Notes: generated by a model from the sequence alone, not told the origin. Positions 50,782 through 58,747 are shown, numbered from the stretch's first letter. The stretch: DNA of 64,000 bases from Nesterenkonia lutea (GCF_014873955.1 NZ_JADBED010000001.1:1860001-1924000), one strand, 5' to 3'. Made by a program: numbers and translations.

Positions 50782-51630
50782 CTACGGGCGGATCGGCTCG
50801 AAGCCTGTGGCCAGCTCGCACAGCGCCTGGACGGTCTGTTCGTCCGTGGTGTTCTCCCCGATCAGATTGGCCTTCCCGGTGCCGTGATAGTCCGAGGATC
50901 CGGTGACCAGCAGATCATGGGCTCGGGCGAGGTCGCGCAGCACTTTCCGGCCTGACTCGGGGTTGTCCCGGTGGTGCACCTCCACTCCGGCAAGTCCCGC
51001 CTCCACCATCTCTTCGAGCTGTTCGGTGCTCACGGTGCGGCCGCGGGCCGAGGCCATCCCGTGGGCCAGCACCGGGACTCCTCCCGCCGCGCGGACCAGC
51101 CGGATCGCCGTCGTCGGATGCATGTTGTGCTGGCTGACGTAGTAGGGGGAGCCGGCATGGAGCATATGATCGAAGGCCTCCTGACGGTCCGCCACCACTC
51201 CGATCCCCACCAGCGCGTCGGCCAGGTGCGGACGTCCCACCGTGGCTCCGACGCTGACGTGCTGTTCGACCGTCTCCCAGGTCAGCGGGAAGTCCACGGA
51301 GAGACGTTCGGCGATGCGCCGGGCTCGGTTGAGCCGACCATCGCGCGCCTCGGACATCGCGGCGGAGAGGCCCGGGTGAGCCGGGTCGTGCAGGTAGCTG
51401 AGCAGGTGGACGCTGATCCCGTTCTCGGTGAGAGTGGTGATCTCCATGCCGGGCAGCAGCATGATGCCGTGCTCCACGGCGGCCACGATCGCCTCGTCCC
51501 AGCCCGCGGTGGTGTCATGATCGGTCAGGGCGAGCCCCTGCAGTCCGGCGGCGGCCGCGGCGGCGACCACGGCGGCGGGAGCTTCGGTGCCGTCGGAGAC
51601 GTTGGAATGGGTGTGCAGGTCCACGCGCAT
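50782..51630 (-). CDS. PHP domain phosphoesterase
   Basis: This 282-aa metal-dependent phosphoesterase of the YciV/RNase AM-like group has the PHP motif D-L-H-T-H-S-N at the N-terminus. Later metal ligands occur in LTDHDTTAGWDEA, GMEIT and the final GSSDYHG. Family members cleave nucleotide 3',5'-bisphosphates or 5' ends of RNA; which applies here is unclear. A start at 51630 is favoured by TAGGCT-N7-ATG; an in-frame ATG two codons upstream (51636) lies only one base past that box. Confidence 0.9.
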   Translation of the reverse strand: MRVDLHTHSNVSDGTEAPAAVVAAAAAAGLQGLALTDHDTTAGWDEAIVAAVEHGIMLLPGMEITTLTENGISVHLLSYLHDPAHPGLSAAMSEARDGRLNRARRIAERLSVDFPLTWETVEQHVSVGATVGRPHLADALVGIGVVADRQEAFDHMLHAGSPYYVSQHNMHPTTAIRLVRAAGGVPVLAHGMASARGRTVSTEQLEEMVEAGLAGVEVHHRDNPESGRKVLRDLARAHDLLVTGSSDYHGTGKANLIGENTTDEQTVQALCELATGFEPIRP

Positions 51631-51637
51631 GGCCATC

Positions 51638-51643
51638 AGCCTA
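51638..51643 (-). promoter_or_regulatory. -10 box for the PHP gene (leaderless layout)
   Basis: TAGGCT on the minus strand is followed by seven bases and the ATG at 51630, with no ribosome-binding site. Confidence 0.5.
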
Positions 51644-51739
51644 GCCGGTCCGAGACCCGGTGATCGGCCCTGTGGCCGGCCCTGTGGCCGGCCCCACGCA
51701 CGGCCCCACGCAGGGCCTGTGAAGTCTCAGCGCCGCAGC

Positions 51740-51788
51740 GGGGGTGAGGGGCGGGCTGGGCGGGGCTGGGAGCTGGGCGGGGCTGGGG
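51740..51788 (+). other. G-run array with quadruplex potential
   Basis: Ten or so runs of three to five G are separated by one to three bases, including a duplicated GGGCGGGGCTGGG block. The array lies on the coding strand about 20 bases upstream of the aminopeptidase P -10 box. Confidence 0.6.
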
Positions 51789-51807
51789 TCCTGACCGGGG
51801 GCGGACC

Positions 51808-51813
51808 TAGACT
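51808..51813 (+). promoter_or_regulatory. -10 box for aminopeptidase P (leaderless layout)
   Basis: CC-TAGACT-GGGGCG-ATG: six bases separate the hexamer from the ATG at 51820. This is almost identical to the mrp start region. Confidence 0.65.
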
Positions 51814-51819
51814 GGGGCG

Positions 51820-53391
51820 ATGACCAGTTCTGAGAACACGGAAGAATTCAACCTCGTCACTTCGGCCTCCGCGCAGGCGCTCGAGGAGCGCGGCAGCAAC
51901 CGCTCGCAGCGCCCCACCTCGGATGCGTTCAAGGAGTTCATGGCCTCCAGCTGGGCTCCGGCCGAGCGGGTCCAGCATGGCCGCGACGAGGTCGCCTCCT
52001 ACGCGGCCCGACGACGCGCGGCCGTCTCCGCGCAGTTCCCCGGAGAGCGGCTGGTGATCCCCGCCGGACCGCTGAAGGTCCGCTCCAATGACACGGATTA
52101 CCGCTTCCGGCCACATTCGGCGTTCGCGCATCTGACCGGTCTGGGCCTGGACCACGAGGCAGGTGCCGTGCTGGTCTTCGAGCCGGTTGACGAGGGCGAC
52201 GGCGACGACGGTTCGGACCATGAGGTCACGCTCTACTTCACCCCGATGGCCGGACGCGACTCGGAGGCCTTCTATGCTGACGCTCGGCACGGGGAGTTCT
52301 GGATCGGCCCGCGCCCCGGCCTCGAGGAGTTCGCTCAGCGACTCGGGATCCGCACGGCGGACACCGGCGCCCTGGAGGTGGCGGTGACCAAGAACGCCGG
52401 TCCGGTGGAGTTCGGCGGCACCCGGCTGCGGCTGCTGCGTGAGGTCGACCTCGATGTCGACGCCCTCGTGGACACCTCGCGGATCAACACCGCCGTGGAC
52501 CTCGAGACCTCCGACGCCTACGACGGCGCGCTGCTGGAGTCCCTCTCAGAGCTGCGTCTGGTCAAGGACGAGTGGGAGGTCGCACAGCTGCGCGCCTCCG
52601 TGGACGCCACGATCGCAGGTTTCCACGATGTGGTCGCCGCGCTGCCCCGCGCCGTGGGACACGACCGGGGCGAGCGGATCGTCGAGGGAGCCTTCTTCGC
52701 TCGAGCACGACTCGAGGGCAACGACCTCGGCTACGACACGATCGCCGCCTCCGGCAACAACGCCACCGTGCTGCACTGGATCCGCAATCACGGCGCGGTG
52801 AGCCCCGGGGACCTGCTTCTGCTCGATGCGGGAGTGGAGGCCGATTCCCTGTACACCGCTGACATCACGCGCACGCTGCCGGTCACCGGCGAGTTCTCCC
52901 CCGTCCAGCGCCGGATCTACGACGCCGTCCTGGCCGCCGCCGATGCCGCCTTCGCCGTGGTCCGGCCTGGTATCAGGTTCCGCGAGATCCACGCCGTGGC
53001 GGTCAAGGTCCTGGCCGAGCACCTCGATGACTGGGGGCTGCTGCCGGTCGGTCTCGAGGAGTCTCTCGCGGAGACCGGACAGCATCACCGCCGATGGATG
53101 CCACACGGCACGAGTCACCACCTGGGACTTGATGTCCACGACTGCGCCCAGGCCAAGCGCGAGCTCTACCTCGACGGCGTGCTCGAACCGGGAATGGTCT
53201 TCACCATCGAGCCGGGGCTGTACTTCAAAGCGGAGGATCTCGCCGTGCCGGCCGAGTTCCGCGGAATCGGAGTGCGGATCGAGGATGACGTGCTCGTCAC
53301 CGAAGAAGGAGCGGAGAACCTCTCCTCCGCGCTGCCCCGCGCAGCAGCCGAAGTCGAGGCATGGATGCGGGACATCTGGGGCGCTCAATAA
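51820..53391 (+). CDS. pepP: Xaa-Pro aminopeptidase (aminopeptidase P)
   Basis: This 523-aa M24B dinuclear metallopeptidase removes N-terminal residues preceding proline. The N-terminal domain contains the conserved YRFRPHSAFAHLTGL. The catalytic pita-bread domain has metal ligands in LLLDAGVEADSLYTADITR, H-G-T-S-H-H-L-G-L-D-V-H-D, FTIEPGLYF and IGVRIEDDV. A ~40-residue variable leader precedes the usual start. The transcript is probably leaderless. Confidence 0.96.
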   Translation: MTSSENTEEFNLVTSASAQALEERGSNRSQRPTSDAFKEFMASSWAPAERVQHGRDEVASYAARRRAAVSAQFPGERLVIPAGPLKVRSNDTDYRFRPHSAFAHLTGLGLDHEAGAVLVFEPVDEGDGDDGSDHEVTLYFTPMAGRDSEAFYADARHGEFWIGPRPGLEEFAQRLGIRTADTGALEVAVTKNAGPVEFGGTRLRLLREVDLDVDALVDTSRINTAVDLETSDAYDGALLESLSELRLVKDEWEVAQLRASVDATIAGFHDVVAALPRAVGHDRGERIVEGAFFARARLEGNDLGYDTIAASGNNATVLHWIRNHGAVSPGDLLLLDAGVEADSLYTADITRTLPVTGEFSPVQRRIYDAVLAAADAAFAVVRPGIRFREIHAVAVKVLAEHLDDWGLLPVGLEESLAETGQHHRRWMPHGTSHHLGLDVHDCAQAKRELYLDGVLEPGMVFTIEPGLYFKAEDLAVPAEFRGIGVRIEDDVLVTEEGAENLSSALPRAAAEVEAWMRDIWGAQ

Positions 53392-53516
53392 CTGTGGTGA
53401 TAAAAGTGGCGGAGCTGAGAATGTTCGTGATAAAGCGGCAATGAAACTGTGATCAAGCCGATCTCTGTCAGGCACAAAGCATTCGCATCTCCTGCATTTC
53501 AGCCGCTACGCTGGAA

Positions 53517-53522
53517 TCAGTC
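53517..53522 (+). promoter_or_regulatory. Putative -10 box of the GlsB/YeaQ gene
   Basis: TACGCT lies 39 bases before the start. The 170-base gap from pepP to this gene is AT-richer than the surroundings and contains a short direct repeat (GTGATAAA at about 53397 and 53430). No -35 was identified. Confidence 0.4.
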
Positions 53523-53561
53523 GAACCACAACAGGTTCATAGAACAAAAGGAGGACACACC

Positions 53562-53834
53562 ATGGGAATCATCGCTTGGCTCGTCCTGGGCCTCATCGCA
53601 GGTGCCATCGCTCGACTCATCCTTCCCGGCAAGCAGGCGGGCGGATGGATCGCCGCATTGATCACCGGTGTGCTGGGCGCGCTGCTCGGCGGCTTCATCG
53701 CCTCCGCAGCGTTCGGCATCGACGTCAATGACTCATTCTTCGATCTGGCCACCTGGCTGTTCGCCATCGGTGGCGGCGTCATCGTGGCCCTCATCTGGCA
53801 GGCCATCACCGGCCGCCGCAGCCGCACGGCCTGA
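53562..53834 (+). CDS. GlsB/YeaQ/YmgE family stress membrane protein
   Basis: This 90-aa protein has three hydrophobic segments and Gly-rich turns (GLIAGAIARLILPGKQAGGWIA, GVLGALLGGFIA), typical of the transglycosylase-associated/GlsB family. These are small stress-induced membrane proteins of unknown mechanism. The AAAAGGAGG ribosome site is the strongest in the window, which suggests high expression. It is followed by a hairpin and the convergent stress-protein gene. Confidence 0.93.
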   Translation: MGIIAWLVLGLIAGAIARLILPGKQAGGWIAALITGVLGALLGGFIASAAFGIDVNDSFFDLATWLFAIGGGVIVALIWQAITGRRSRTA

Positions 53835-53881
53835 TCGGACTGACTGAGCAGCCGGCTCCCTGAACCGGCCCTCACGTGGAA

Positions 53882-53928
53882 GCGCCCCGTCAGCCTGAGC
53901 TCTACTGGAGCATCAGGCGGGCGGGGCG
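53882..53928. terminator. Bidirectional hairpin between two stress-protein genes
   Basis: GCGCCCCG...GCCTGA pairs with TCAGGC...CGGGGCG around a ~14-base loop, between the convergent GlsB-type and general stress genes. Confidence 0.65.
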
Positions 53929-53962
53929 TTCTGCATGCGCTGGCGGGGCGACGAGTCCCTGC

Positions 53963-54835
53963 TCAGCGACGTTCTTCGCCGGGGGTGTTCCTCGCATCGG
54001 CGTGCTCCGCAGACTCAGGCTGGTCACCCTGCCAGCCCGACTCCTGCGGACTTGTCTCCTGCGGGGCGCGCACGCCATAGCGGGGGCGCCCGTCCGGCAG
54101 GTCGTTGTATCCGGCGGACGGTGACTGCGTGGTCGGAGCCGTCGTCGTCGAGCCCTGCTGTCCGACAGCGCCTGCGTCCTGACCCAGCGGTGCGGACTGG
54201 TCCTGACCCTGAGGGGCGGGGCCGCTCTGCCCCTGCTGGGCGGGGTGGCTCTGGGGTGCAGGCCCCTGCGGTGCCTGGGAGTGCGGCGCCTGGGCCTGCG
54301 GGGACTGGGCCCGGCCGGTGGGGTCGTTGGAAGAGTTCAGACTCATGACCCCCGCGCCCGCGACAAGCTGCCGGGCCCGGTGGGCGGAGGAGAACTCGCA
54401 GACCACGTCGAAGCTCGTGGCCACCAGCTGGGAGGAGGACGCGTACTCGCGGCGTCCCTTGCGCATCGCGAAGCCCAGGACACCGATGATCATCCAGATG
54501 GCCATGCCCAGCACCACGGAGAAGCCGAGGTTGTAGATGTTGGCCTCCGGGCTGAAGAGGTAGATGAGCAGACCGATGAACGCACCGAACATCGCGCCCT
54601 GCGCCGCGCCGGCGAGCGCCACCCGCGGGTAGGTCAGGCGCGTGCGGATGTGCTCCACCGACCGCAGGTCATTGCCCACGATCGTCAGGGCCTTCACATC
54701 GAAGTCCTCTGCCGCGGTCAGGTGATCCACCACCTTCTGGGCGTCCTCGTAGGAGCGGTAGCGGCCCAGCAGCTCACCGCGCGGCAGTCCGCCGGTGTTG
54801 AGTCCACCTGTATTCGTTCCAGCATTCATCGACAT
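53963..54835 (-). CDS. General stress protein 17M-like membrane protein
   Basis: The N-terminal half has the general-stress-protein 17M motif (GRYRSYEDAQKVVDHL, VKALTIVGNDLRSVE). Two membrane helices follow (ALAGAAQGAMFGAFIGLLIYLF and LGMAIWMIIGVLGFAM). The C-terminal ~130 residues are a disordered Gln/Pro/Ala tail. Function is unknown; family members respond to stress in Bacillus and actinobacteria. The ATG at 54835 has a weak ribosome site and a second ATG is two codons later. It has 290 aa. Confidence 0.85.
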   Translation of the reverse strand: MSMNAGTNTGGLNTGGLPRGELLGRYRSYEDAQKVVDHLTAAEDFDVKALTIVGNDLRSVEHIRTRLTYPRVALAGAAQGAMFGAFIGLLIYLFSPEANIYNLGFSVVLGMAIWMIIGVLGFAMRKGRREYASSSQLVATSFDVVCEFSSAHRARQLVAGAGVMSLNSSNDPTGRAQSPQAQAPHSQAPQGPAPQSHPAQQGQSGPAPQGQDQSAPLGQDAGAVGQQGSTTTAPTTQSPSAGYNDLPDGRPRYGVRAPQETSPQESGWQGDQPESAEHADARNTPGEERR

Positions 54836-54928
54836 GGACCCATTGTCTCAGGTCGGCGTGGCTGCTCCGCTGTGCGTCGGTCCTCGGTTCCGCGGCTGGC
54901 ACCCGCACCCCGGATGTGGTGCCGGCCC

Positions 54929-54934
54929 TAGACT
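54929..54934 (+). promoter_or_regulatory. -10 box for mrp (leaderless layout)
   Basis: CC-TAGACT-GGGGCC-GTG: six bases separate the hexamer from the GTG at 54941. Confidence 0.65.
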
Positions 54935-54940
54935 GGGGCC

Positions 54941-56074
54941 GTGTCTGATCCCGCCATCACCGAACGCATCCGCCAGCGCCTGCACGAGGTCATCGATCCT
55001 GAGCTGCGCCTGCCCATCACCCAGCTGGGCATGGTCGGCGAGATCAGCGTGGACGATGCCGGAGCCGCGCATGTAGGCGTGAAGCTCACCATCGCCGCCT
55101 GTCCGATGCGCAGCCGGATCGTCGAGGACGTCACCGCTGCGGCGGTGCGCGCCGAGGGGGTCTCCACGGCCTCGGTGGAGCTCGGTGTGATGACCCCCGA
55201 GGAGCGTGCCGCGCTGAAGGATCATCTGCGCGGCGGCGAGACGGGCAAGATCAACCGGTTCGCCCAGCCCGAGAGCCTGACCAGGGTCTACGCCGTCGCC
55301 TCCGGCAAGGGCGGCGTCGGCAAGTCCTCGGTGACCGTGAATCTCGCCTGCTCGATGGCGGCGCAGGGGCTCAAGGTGGGCATCATCGACGCCGATATCC
55401 ACGGCTTCTCCGTTCCGGACCTGATGGGCATCACCGACAAGCCCACCCGGCTGGATGAGATGATCCTGCCGCCGGTGGCCTACGGCGTGAAGACCATCTC
55501 CATCGGCATGTTCGTCGAGGGCAACCAGGCAGTGGCCTGGCGCGGTCCGATGCTTCACCGCGCTGTGGAGCAGTTCCTCACCGACGTGCACTTCGGAGAC
55601 CTCGATGTGCTGCTTCTGGACCTGCCGCCCGGCACCGGGGACATCGCGATCTCCGTGGCCCAGCTGCTGCCCGGTTCGGAGCTGCTGGTGGTCACCACGC
55701 CGCAGTCCGCGGCCTCGAACGTGGCCGAGCGCGCCGGCGCGCTGAGCTCCCAGACCAAGCAGCGGGTGGCCGGCGTGATCGAGAACATGGGGCCGATGAC
55801 CCTGCCCGACGGCTCCAGCTTCGAGCTCTTCGGCAGCGGCGGCGGTCAGCTGGTCGCAGACCGGCTCAGCGAATCCCTGAACACTGAGGTTCCGCTGCTG
55901 GGTTCGGTGCCCCTGGACATGCACCTGCGCGAGGCCGGCGACGACGGCGAGCCGGTCGTCCGCTCGGCTCCGGATTCTCCGGCAGGGACCGCGCTGCGCG
56001 GCATCGCCGCCCGGCTGGCCGTCCAGCCACGCGGGATCAGCGGCCGCAAGCTCCCCTTCAGCCCCGCCTCCTGA
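54941..56074 (+). CDS. Mrp/NBP35-type iron-sulfur cluster carrier ATPase
   Basis: This 377-aa protein has an N-terminal MIP18/DUF59 domain (EVIDPELRLPITQLGMV) and a deviant Walker A P-loop (SGKGGVGKSSV). The Mrp signature segments LLDLPPGTGDI and GVIENMGP are present. Mrp proteins load [4Fe-4S] clusters onto client proteins. The CxxC that often lies near the C-terminus is not seen; the region reads LFGSGGGQLVADRL, so cluster binding may use other residues. GTG start, leaderless. In M. tuberculosis mrp (Rv1229c) also lies near tatB. Confidence 0.95.
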   Translation: MSDPAITERIRQRLHEVIDPELRLPITQLGMVGEISVDDAGAAHVGVKLTIAACPMRSRIVEDVTAAAVRAEGVSTASVELGVMTPEERAALKDHLRGGETGKINRFAQPESLTRVYAVASGKGGVGKSSVTVNLACSMAAQGLKVGIIDADIHGFSVPDLMGITDKPTRLDEMILPPVAYGVKTISIGMFVEGNQAVAWRGPMLHRAVEQFLTDVHFGDLDVLLLDLPPGTGDIAISVAQLLPGSELLVVTTPQSAASNVAERAGALSSQTKQRVAGVIENMGPMTLPDGSSFELFGSGGGQLVADRLSESLNTEVPLLGSVPLDMHLREAGDDGEPVVRSAPDSPAGTALRGIAARLAVQPRGISGRKLPFSPAS

Positions 56075-56149
56075 GCGTTTTACCTGCGCTTGCGCGCTCT
56101 ACCTGGCCCACCGCTGGGCTGGTAGAGCTCGCAGGGCCCGGTAAAACGC
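56075..56149. repeat. 75-bp symmetric palindromic repeat, copy 2
   Basis: It begins GCGTTTTACC directly after the mrp stop and ends GGTAAAACGC, with inner boxes TCTACC (56098-56103) and GGTAGA (56121-56126). The box layout is the same as in copy 1 at 9736. It lies between convergent mrp and tatB. Confidence 0.9.
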
Positions 56150-56162
56150 TGAGGGGGGAGGG

Positions 56163-56756
56163 TCAGGTGGCTTCGGCGTCGTAGGGAGCTGCGGCGGGCG
56201 GGACCGGCGTCTGGCCTGCGCTGCTGGCTCCCGGGACGTCGTCGCTGCTCGTTGCAGCTCCATCTTCACTCTCCCCCGCGGAGGAGCGGCTTCCTGCCCC
56301 GGCCATGCCAGCCGCGACCGCCCCGGTGGAACTGGAGGCGGAGCTGGATGCGGAGCTGGATGCGGAGCTGGCGGGCACCCCGCTGCCCGGTGTCCGCACG
56401 GCCCCGCTGCTGCTGCGGAAGAGCTCCCGGGGATCGGTGGCCCGACGCGCCGAGTCCAAGGTGCCGGTGACCGCAGAGCGTGCCTCGCGGAAGTCCTCCG
56501 AGTACTCATCGGTGAGCGCCTCACGGATGATGCGTCGCGGGTCGTACTGCCGCGGGTCATACCGCTTCCAGTCGACCTCGTCGAAGTCTGTGCCGGTCTC
56601 GTCCTTGAACCGGCCTTTGGCGTCCTCGGCCATGTCGCGGGCCTGCCGGGTCCAGCGCGCCAGATTCCGCGCGTACTGGGGCAGCCGCTCCGGTCCGAGG
56701 ATGACCAGCGCCAGCACGAGCAGAATGACGAACTCATAAGCGTTGATACCGGTCAC
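56163..56756 (-). CDS. tatB: Twin-arginine translocase subunit TatB
   Basis: This 197-aa protein has a single N-terminal membrane helix (YEFVILLVLALVILGPERLPQ with the conserved G-P), then an amphipathic helix (YARNLARWTRQARDMAEDAKGRF). A variable tail contains a Ser/Ala series encoded by 12-bp DNA repeats (56330-56377). It acts with TatC in exporting folded proteins. The GTG at 56756 follows TAGGCT-N6, so it is probably leaderless. Confidence 0.95.
   Translation of the reverse strand: MTGINAYEFVILLVLALVILGPERLPQYARNLARWTRQARDMAEDAKGRFKDETGTDFDEVDWKRYDPRQYDPRRIIREALTDEYSEDFREARSAVTGTLDSARRATDPRELFRSSSGAVRTPGSGVPASSASSSASSSASSSTGAVAAGMAGAGSRSSAGESEDGAATSSDDVPGASSAGQTPVPPAAAPYDAEAT
56330..56377. 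repeat. 12-bp tandem repeats inside tatB
   Basis: Four consecutive 12-bp units occur (AGCTGGATGCGG at 56342 and 56354, flanked by variants at 56330 and 56366). They encode an in-frame Ala-Ser-Ser tetrapeptide-type series. Confidence 0.85.
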
Positions 56757-56762
56757 AGACCA

Positions 56763-56768
56763 AGCCTA
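56763..56768 (-). promoter_or_regulatory. -10 box for tatB (leaderless layout)
   Basis: TAGGCT on the minus strand is followed by six bases and the GTG at 56756. Confidence 0.55.
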
Positions 56769-56782
56769 CCCTCGGCGCTGAC

Positions 56783-57679
56783 TCAGTCAGTGAGCCAGTC
56801 GAGCAGCTCCTCGAAGCCGCGTTCCAGCCGCTCTGAGCCGGAGGGCACGATCGGCAGGACCTGGACCCTGGAACGGTCAGTGGCCATGACCCAGTTGGAG
56901 ATCTGTTCGGCGGCGGTCTCAGGCAGATCCGAGCTCACCACATACTGGACCCGGCCGGTCTCCATGGCGGCGGTCCACTGCTCCTTGTCTTCGGAGATGT
57001 AGAGCTGGCACTCGTCTCCGGTGCGCAGCGTGATGCTCTCCTGGCGAGCGTCGGAGACATCGACGACGTCGGCCAGCTTGGACTGCAGCGGCGCCATCTC
57101 CAGCTCCGCCTGCTCAGGCCTGGTCTCGGAGACGTCGAGGTGATGTTCGCCGTCGGTGAGTCGCACCTGCACGGTCCGGATGCCGGCCACCACGCCGGTC
57201 TCTGCATACTCGGTGGCGAGCCCGAATCCGGCCAGGTGAGGCACGGACCAGCCCAGGCTCTTCAGCGCGGAGAGGCTGTCCAGCGGGATCTGCTGGATGT
57301 CCGTGGTCTCCGGGGATCCGGGCAGCACGCTGGTGTCGGGATCATCGACGGGGATCAGGTTCAGGTCGTTGCTCGAGATCGAGAGCCCGGGGTCCGGATC
57401 TGCGGGAACACCGTCCTGCTGGGTCTGGCTGCTCTGGTCGCTCTGCGGCAGCAGCGACTGCACGGAGCTGATCGGGGGAAGGGCACGTCCACCGATCACC
57501 CAGGCGGCCACGCAGACCAGCGCCCCGAGCAGCACCAGGACGAGGAGGGAGAGCGCCACCAGCCACCCGGCACGTGGACGGGTGGCTTCGTGGGTGGTCG
57601 TCGCGCCGGGCCAGCCACGGTGCGATTCACCGGTGCTGGCTCCGCGGACCGACGGAGTGCTTGAATCGTGCCTGGTCAT
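56783..57679 (-). CDS. Membrane-anchored extracytoplasmic protein of unknown function
   Basis: I do not recognise this 298-aa protein. It has a basic cytoplasmic tail of ~37 residues, one membrane helix (WLVALSLLVLVLLGALVCVAAWVI) and an acidic exported domain. The C-terminal part (residues 140-298) resembles the general pattern of RseB/MucB-like C-terminal domains, only by eye. It sits between tatB and the O-methyltransferase, where mycobacteria carry sigE-rseA-htrA, so a role in envelope stress is possible. The start at 57679 was chosen; upstream ATGs at 57691 and 57739 are alternatives. Confidence 0.65.
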   Translation of the reverse strand: MTRHDSSTPSVRGASTGESHRGWPGATTTHEATRPRAGWLVALSLLVLVLLGALVCVAAWVIGGRALPPISSVQSLLPQSDQSSQTQQDGVPADPDPGLSISSNDLNLIPVDDPDTSVLPGSPETTDIQQIPLDSLSALKSLGWSVPHLAGFGLATEYAETGVVAGIRTVQVRLTDGEHHLDVSETRPEQAELEMAPLQSKLADVVDVSDARQESITLRTGDECQLYISEDKEQWTAAMETGRVQYVVSSDLPETAAEQISNWVMATDRSRVQVLPIVPSGSERLERGFEELLDWLTD

Positions 57680-57839
57680 CCTGCTTATCATGAGGGGTAG
57701 AACTGAGCAGAACCTGAAATTTCTCTGGAAACGTATCACGACCGGGATTCCGTTCCCCGGTGATTACGAGCCGCGCTGGTCCTGACAGAAGAGCGCGCCC
57801 CGCCCCTGCACCACCTCATTCCTGTGCGAAGAAGGACCC

Positions 57840-58490
57840 ATGAAAGCTCAGCAGCCCCAGCATCCCGCCAAACATTCGAGCTGGGCCTACGCCGAACAGC
57901 ATGCCGAAGAGGAACCGGCTATGACGGACGCTCGCCTGCGCGCGGAGGACCTCGGCGTGCGCCCGCCCAGCCAGGGAGTGGCGGCTCTGCTGACCGTCCT
58001 GGCGGCCGCCGCGCAGGCCCACACACTGGTGGAGGTCGGCACGGGGGTCGGAGTCTCTGGCCTGGCGCTGCTGCGCGGCGCACGGTCCGACGCCGTGCTG
58101 ACCAGCATCGACTATGAGGCGGACCACATCCAGGCGGCCCGGGAGACCTTCAGGGACGCGAAGCTCCCCTCCTCACGAGCGCGATTGATCACCGGCAGGG
58201 CCGGGCAGGTGCTGGCGCGACTGACCACGGGCGCCTATGACGTCGTCTTCATCGACGCGGACCAGGCGCACTGCCGGGACTACGCGGAGCAGGGCATTCG
58301 ACTGCTGCGCCCCTCGGGGCTGCTGGTCATCAATGACGCACTGGACCACGACCGGGTGCCCCGACCTGCGGTCCGGGACGATTCCACCCAGACCCTGCGC
58401 AGCCTCGAGAGGGCGCTGCAGGATGATGAACGCCTGCACACCTCGATGCTGGGCACCGGGACAGGACTTCTGATCGCAGCTCGCCGCTGA
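57840..58490 (+). CDS. SAM-dependent O-methyltransferase
   Basis: This 216-aa class I methyltransferase of the catechol-type/Methyltransf_3 family has SAM motif I V-E-V-G-T-G-V-G-V-S-G. The acidic end of strand 4 is DVVFIDADQAHC, the metal-binding region in this family. A similar gene (Rv1220c) neighbours sigE in M. tuberculosis. The substrate is unknown. The ATG has GAAGGA upstream. It is convergent with the DUF3117 gene across a hairpin. Confidence 0.92.
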   Translation: MKAQQPQHPAKHSSWAYAEQHAEEEPAMTDARLRAEDLGVRPPSQGVAALLTVLAAAAQAHTLVEVGTGVGVSGLALLRGARSDAVLTSIDYEADHIQAARETFRDAKLPSSRARLITGRAGQVLARLTTGAYDVVFIDADQAHCRDYAEQGIRLLRPSGLLVINDALDHDRVPRPAVRDDSTQTLRSLERALQDDERLHTSMLGTGTGLLIAARR

Positions 58491-58507
58491 GGCGTGCCGG
58501 CGAAGAG

Positions 58508-58542
58508 TTCAGGCCGGGCGCGCTGGACGCGTCCGGCCTGAA
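58508..58542. terminator. Bidirectional hairpin between the O-methyltransferase and DUF3117 genes
   Basis: TTCAGGCCGG at 58508 pairs perfectly with CCGGCCTGAA ending at 58542, with partial pairing further in. It lies between convergent genes. Confidence 0.7.
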
Positions 58543-58549
58543 CCGATGA

Positions 58550-58720
58550 TCATTCTCCGACAGCCTTGATCAGGCACTGCTTCAGCGCCTGAGCCTCTTC
58601 ATTGTTGATCTCGAGGACCAGTCGGCCCCCTCCGTCGATCGGCACCCGCATGATCAGGCTGCGCCCCTCCTGAGTGACCTCCATCGGACCGTCGCCAGTA
58701 CGCGGTTTCATTGCAGCCAT
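58550..58720 (-). CDS. DUF3117 small protein
   Basis: This 56-aa protein is read directly from the minus strand and begins MAAMKPRTGDGPMEVTQEG. It continues with IMRVPIDGGGRLVLEI, the DUF3117 signature seen across actinobacteria (M. tuberculosis Rv1211). AGAAGGG lies ten bases before the ATG at 58720 and a TATAGA box at 58742-58747. The function is unknown; its small size and very high conservation suggest a core role. Confidence 0.93.
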   Translation of the reverse strand: MAAMKPRTGDGPMEVTQEGRSLIMRVPIDGGGRLVLEINNEEAQALKQCLIKAVGE

Positions 58721-58741
58721 CGAGTGCATCCCTTCTGAAGT

Positions 58742-58747
58742 TCTATA
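58742..58747 (-). promoter_or_regulatory. -10 box for the DUF3117 gene
   Basis: TATAGA on the minus strand lies 21 bases before the start, leaving a short leader that holds the ribosome site. Confidence 0.5.

Noticed and set aside
51656..51720. GGCC-rich direct repeats between the PHP and pepP genes as a regulatory hairpin or mobile element
   Set aside because: They are short CCCTGTGGCCGG and GCCCCACGCA duplications that look like simple repeat slippage, without flanking target duplication or convincing stem.
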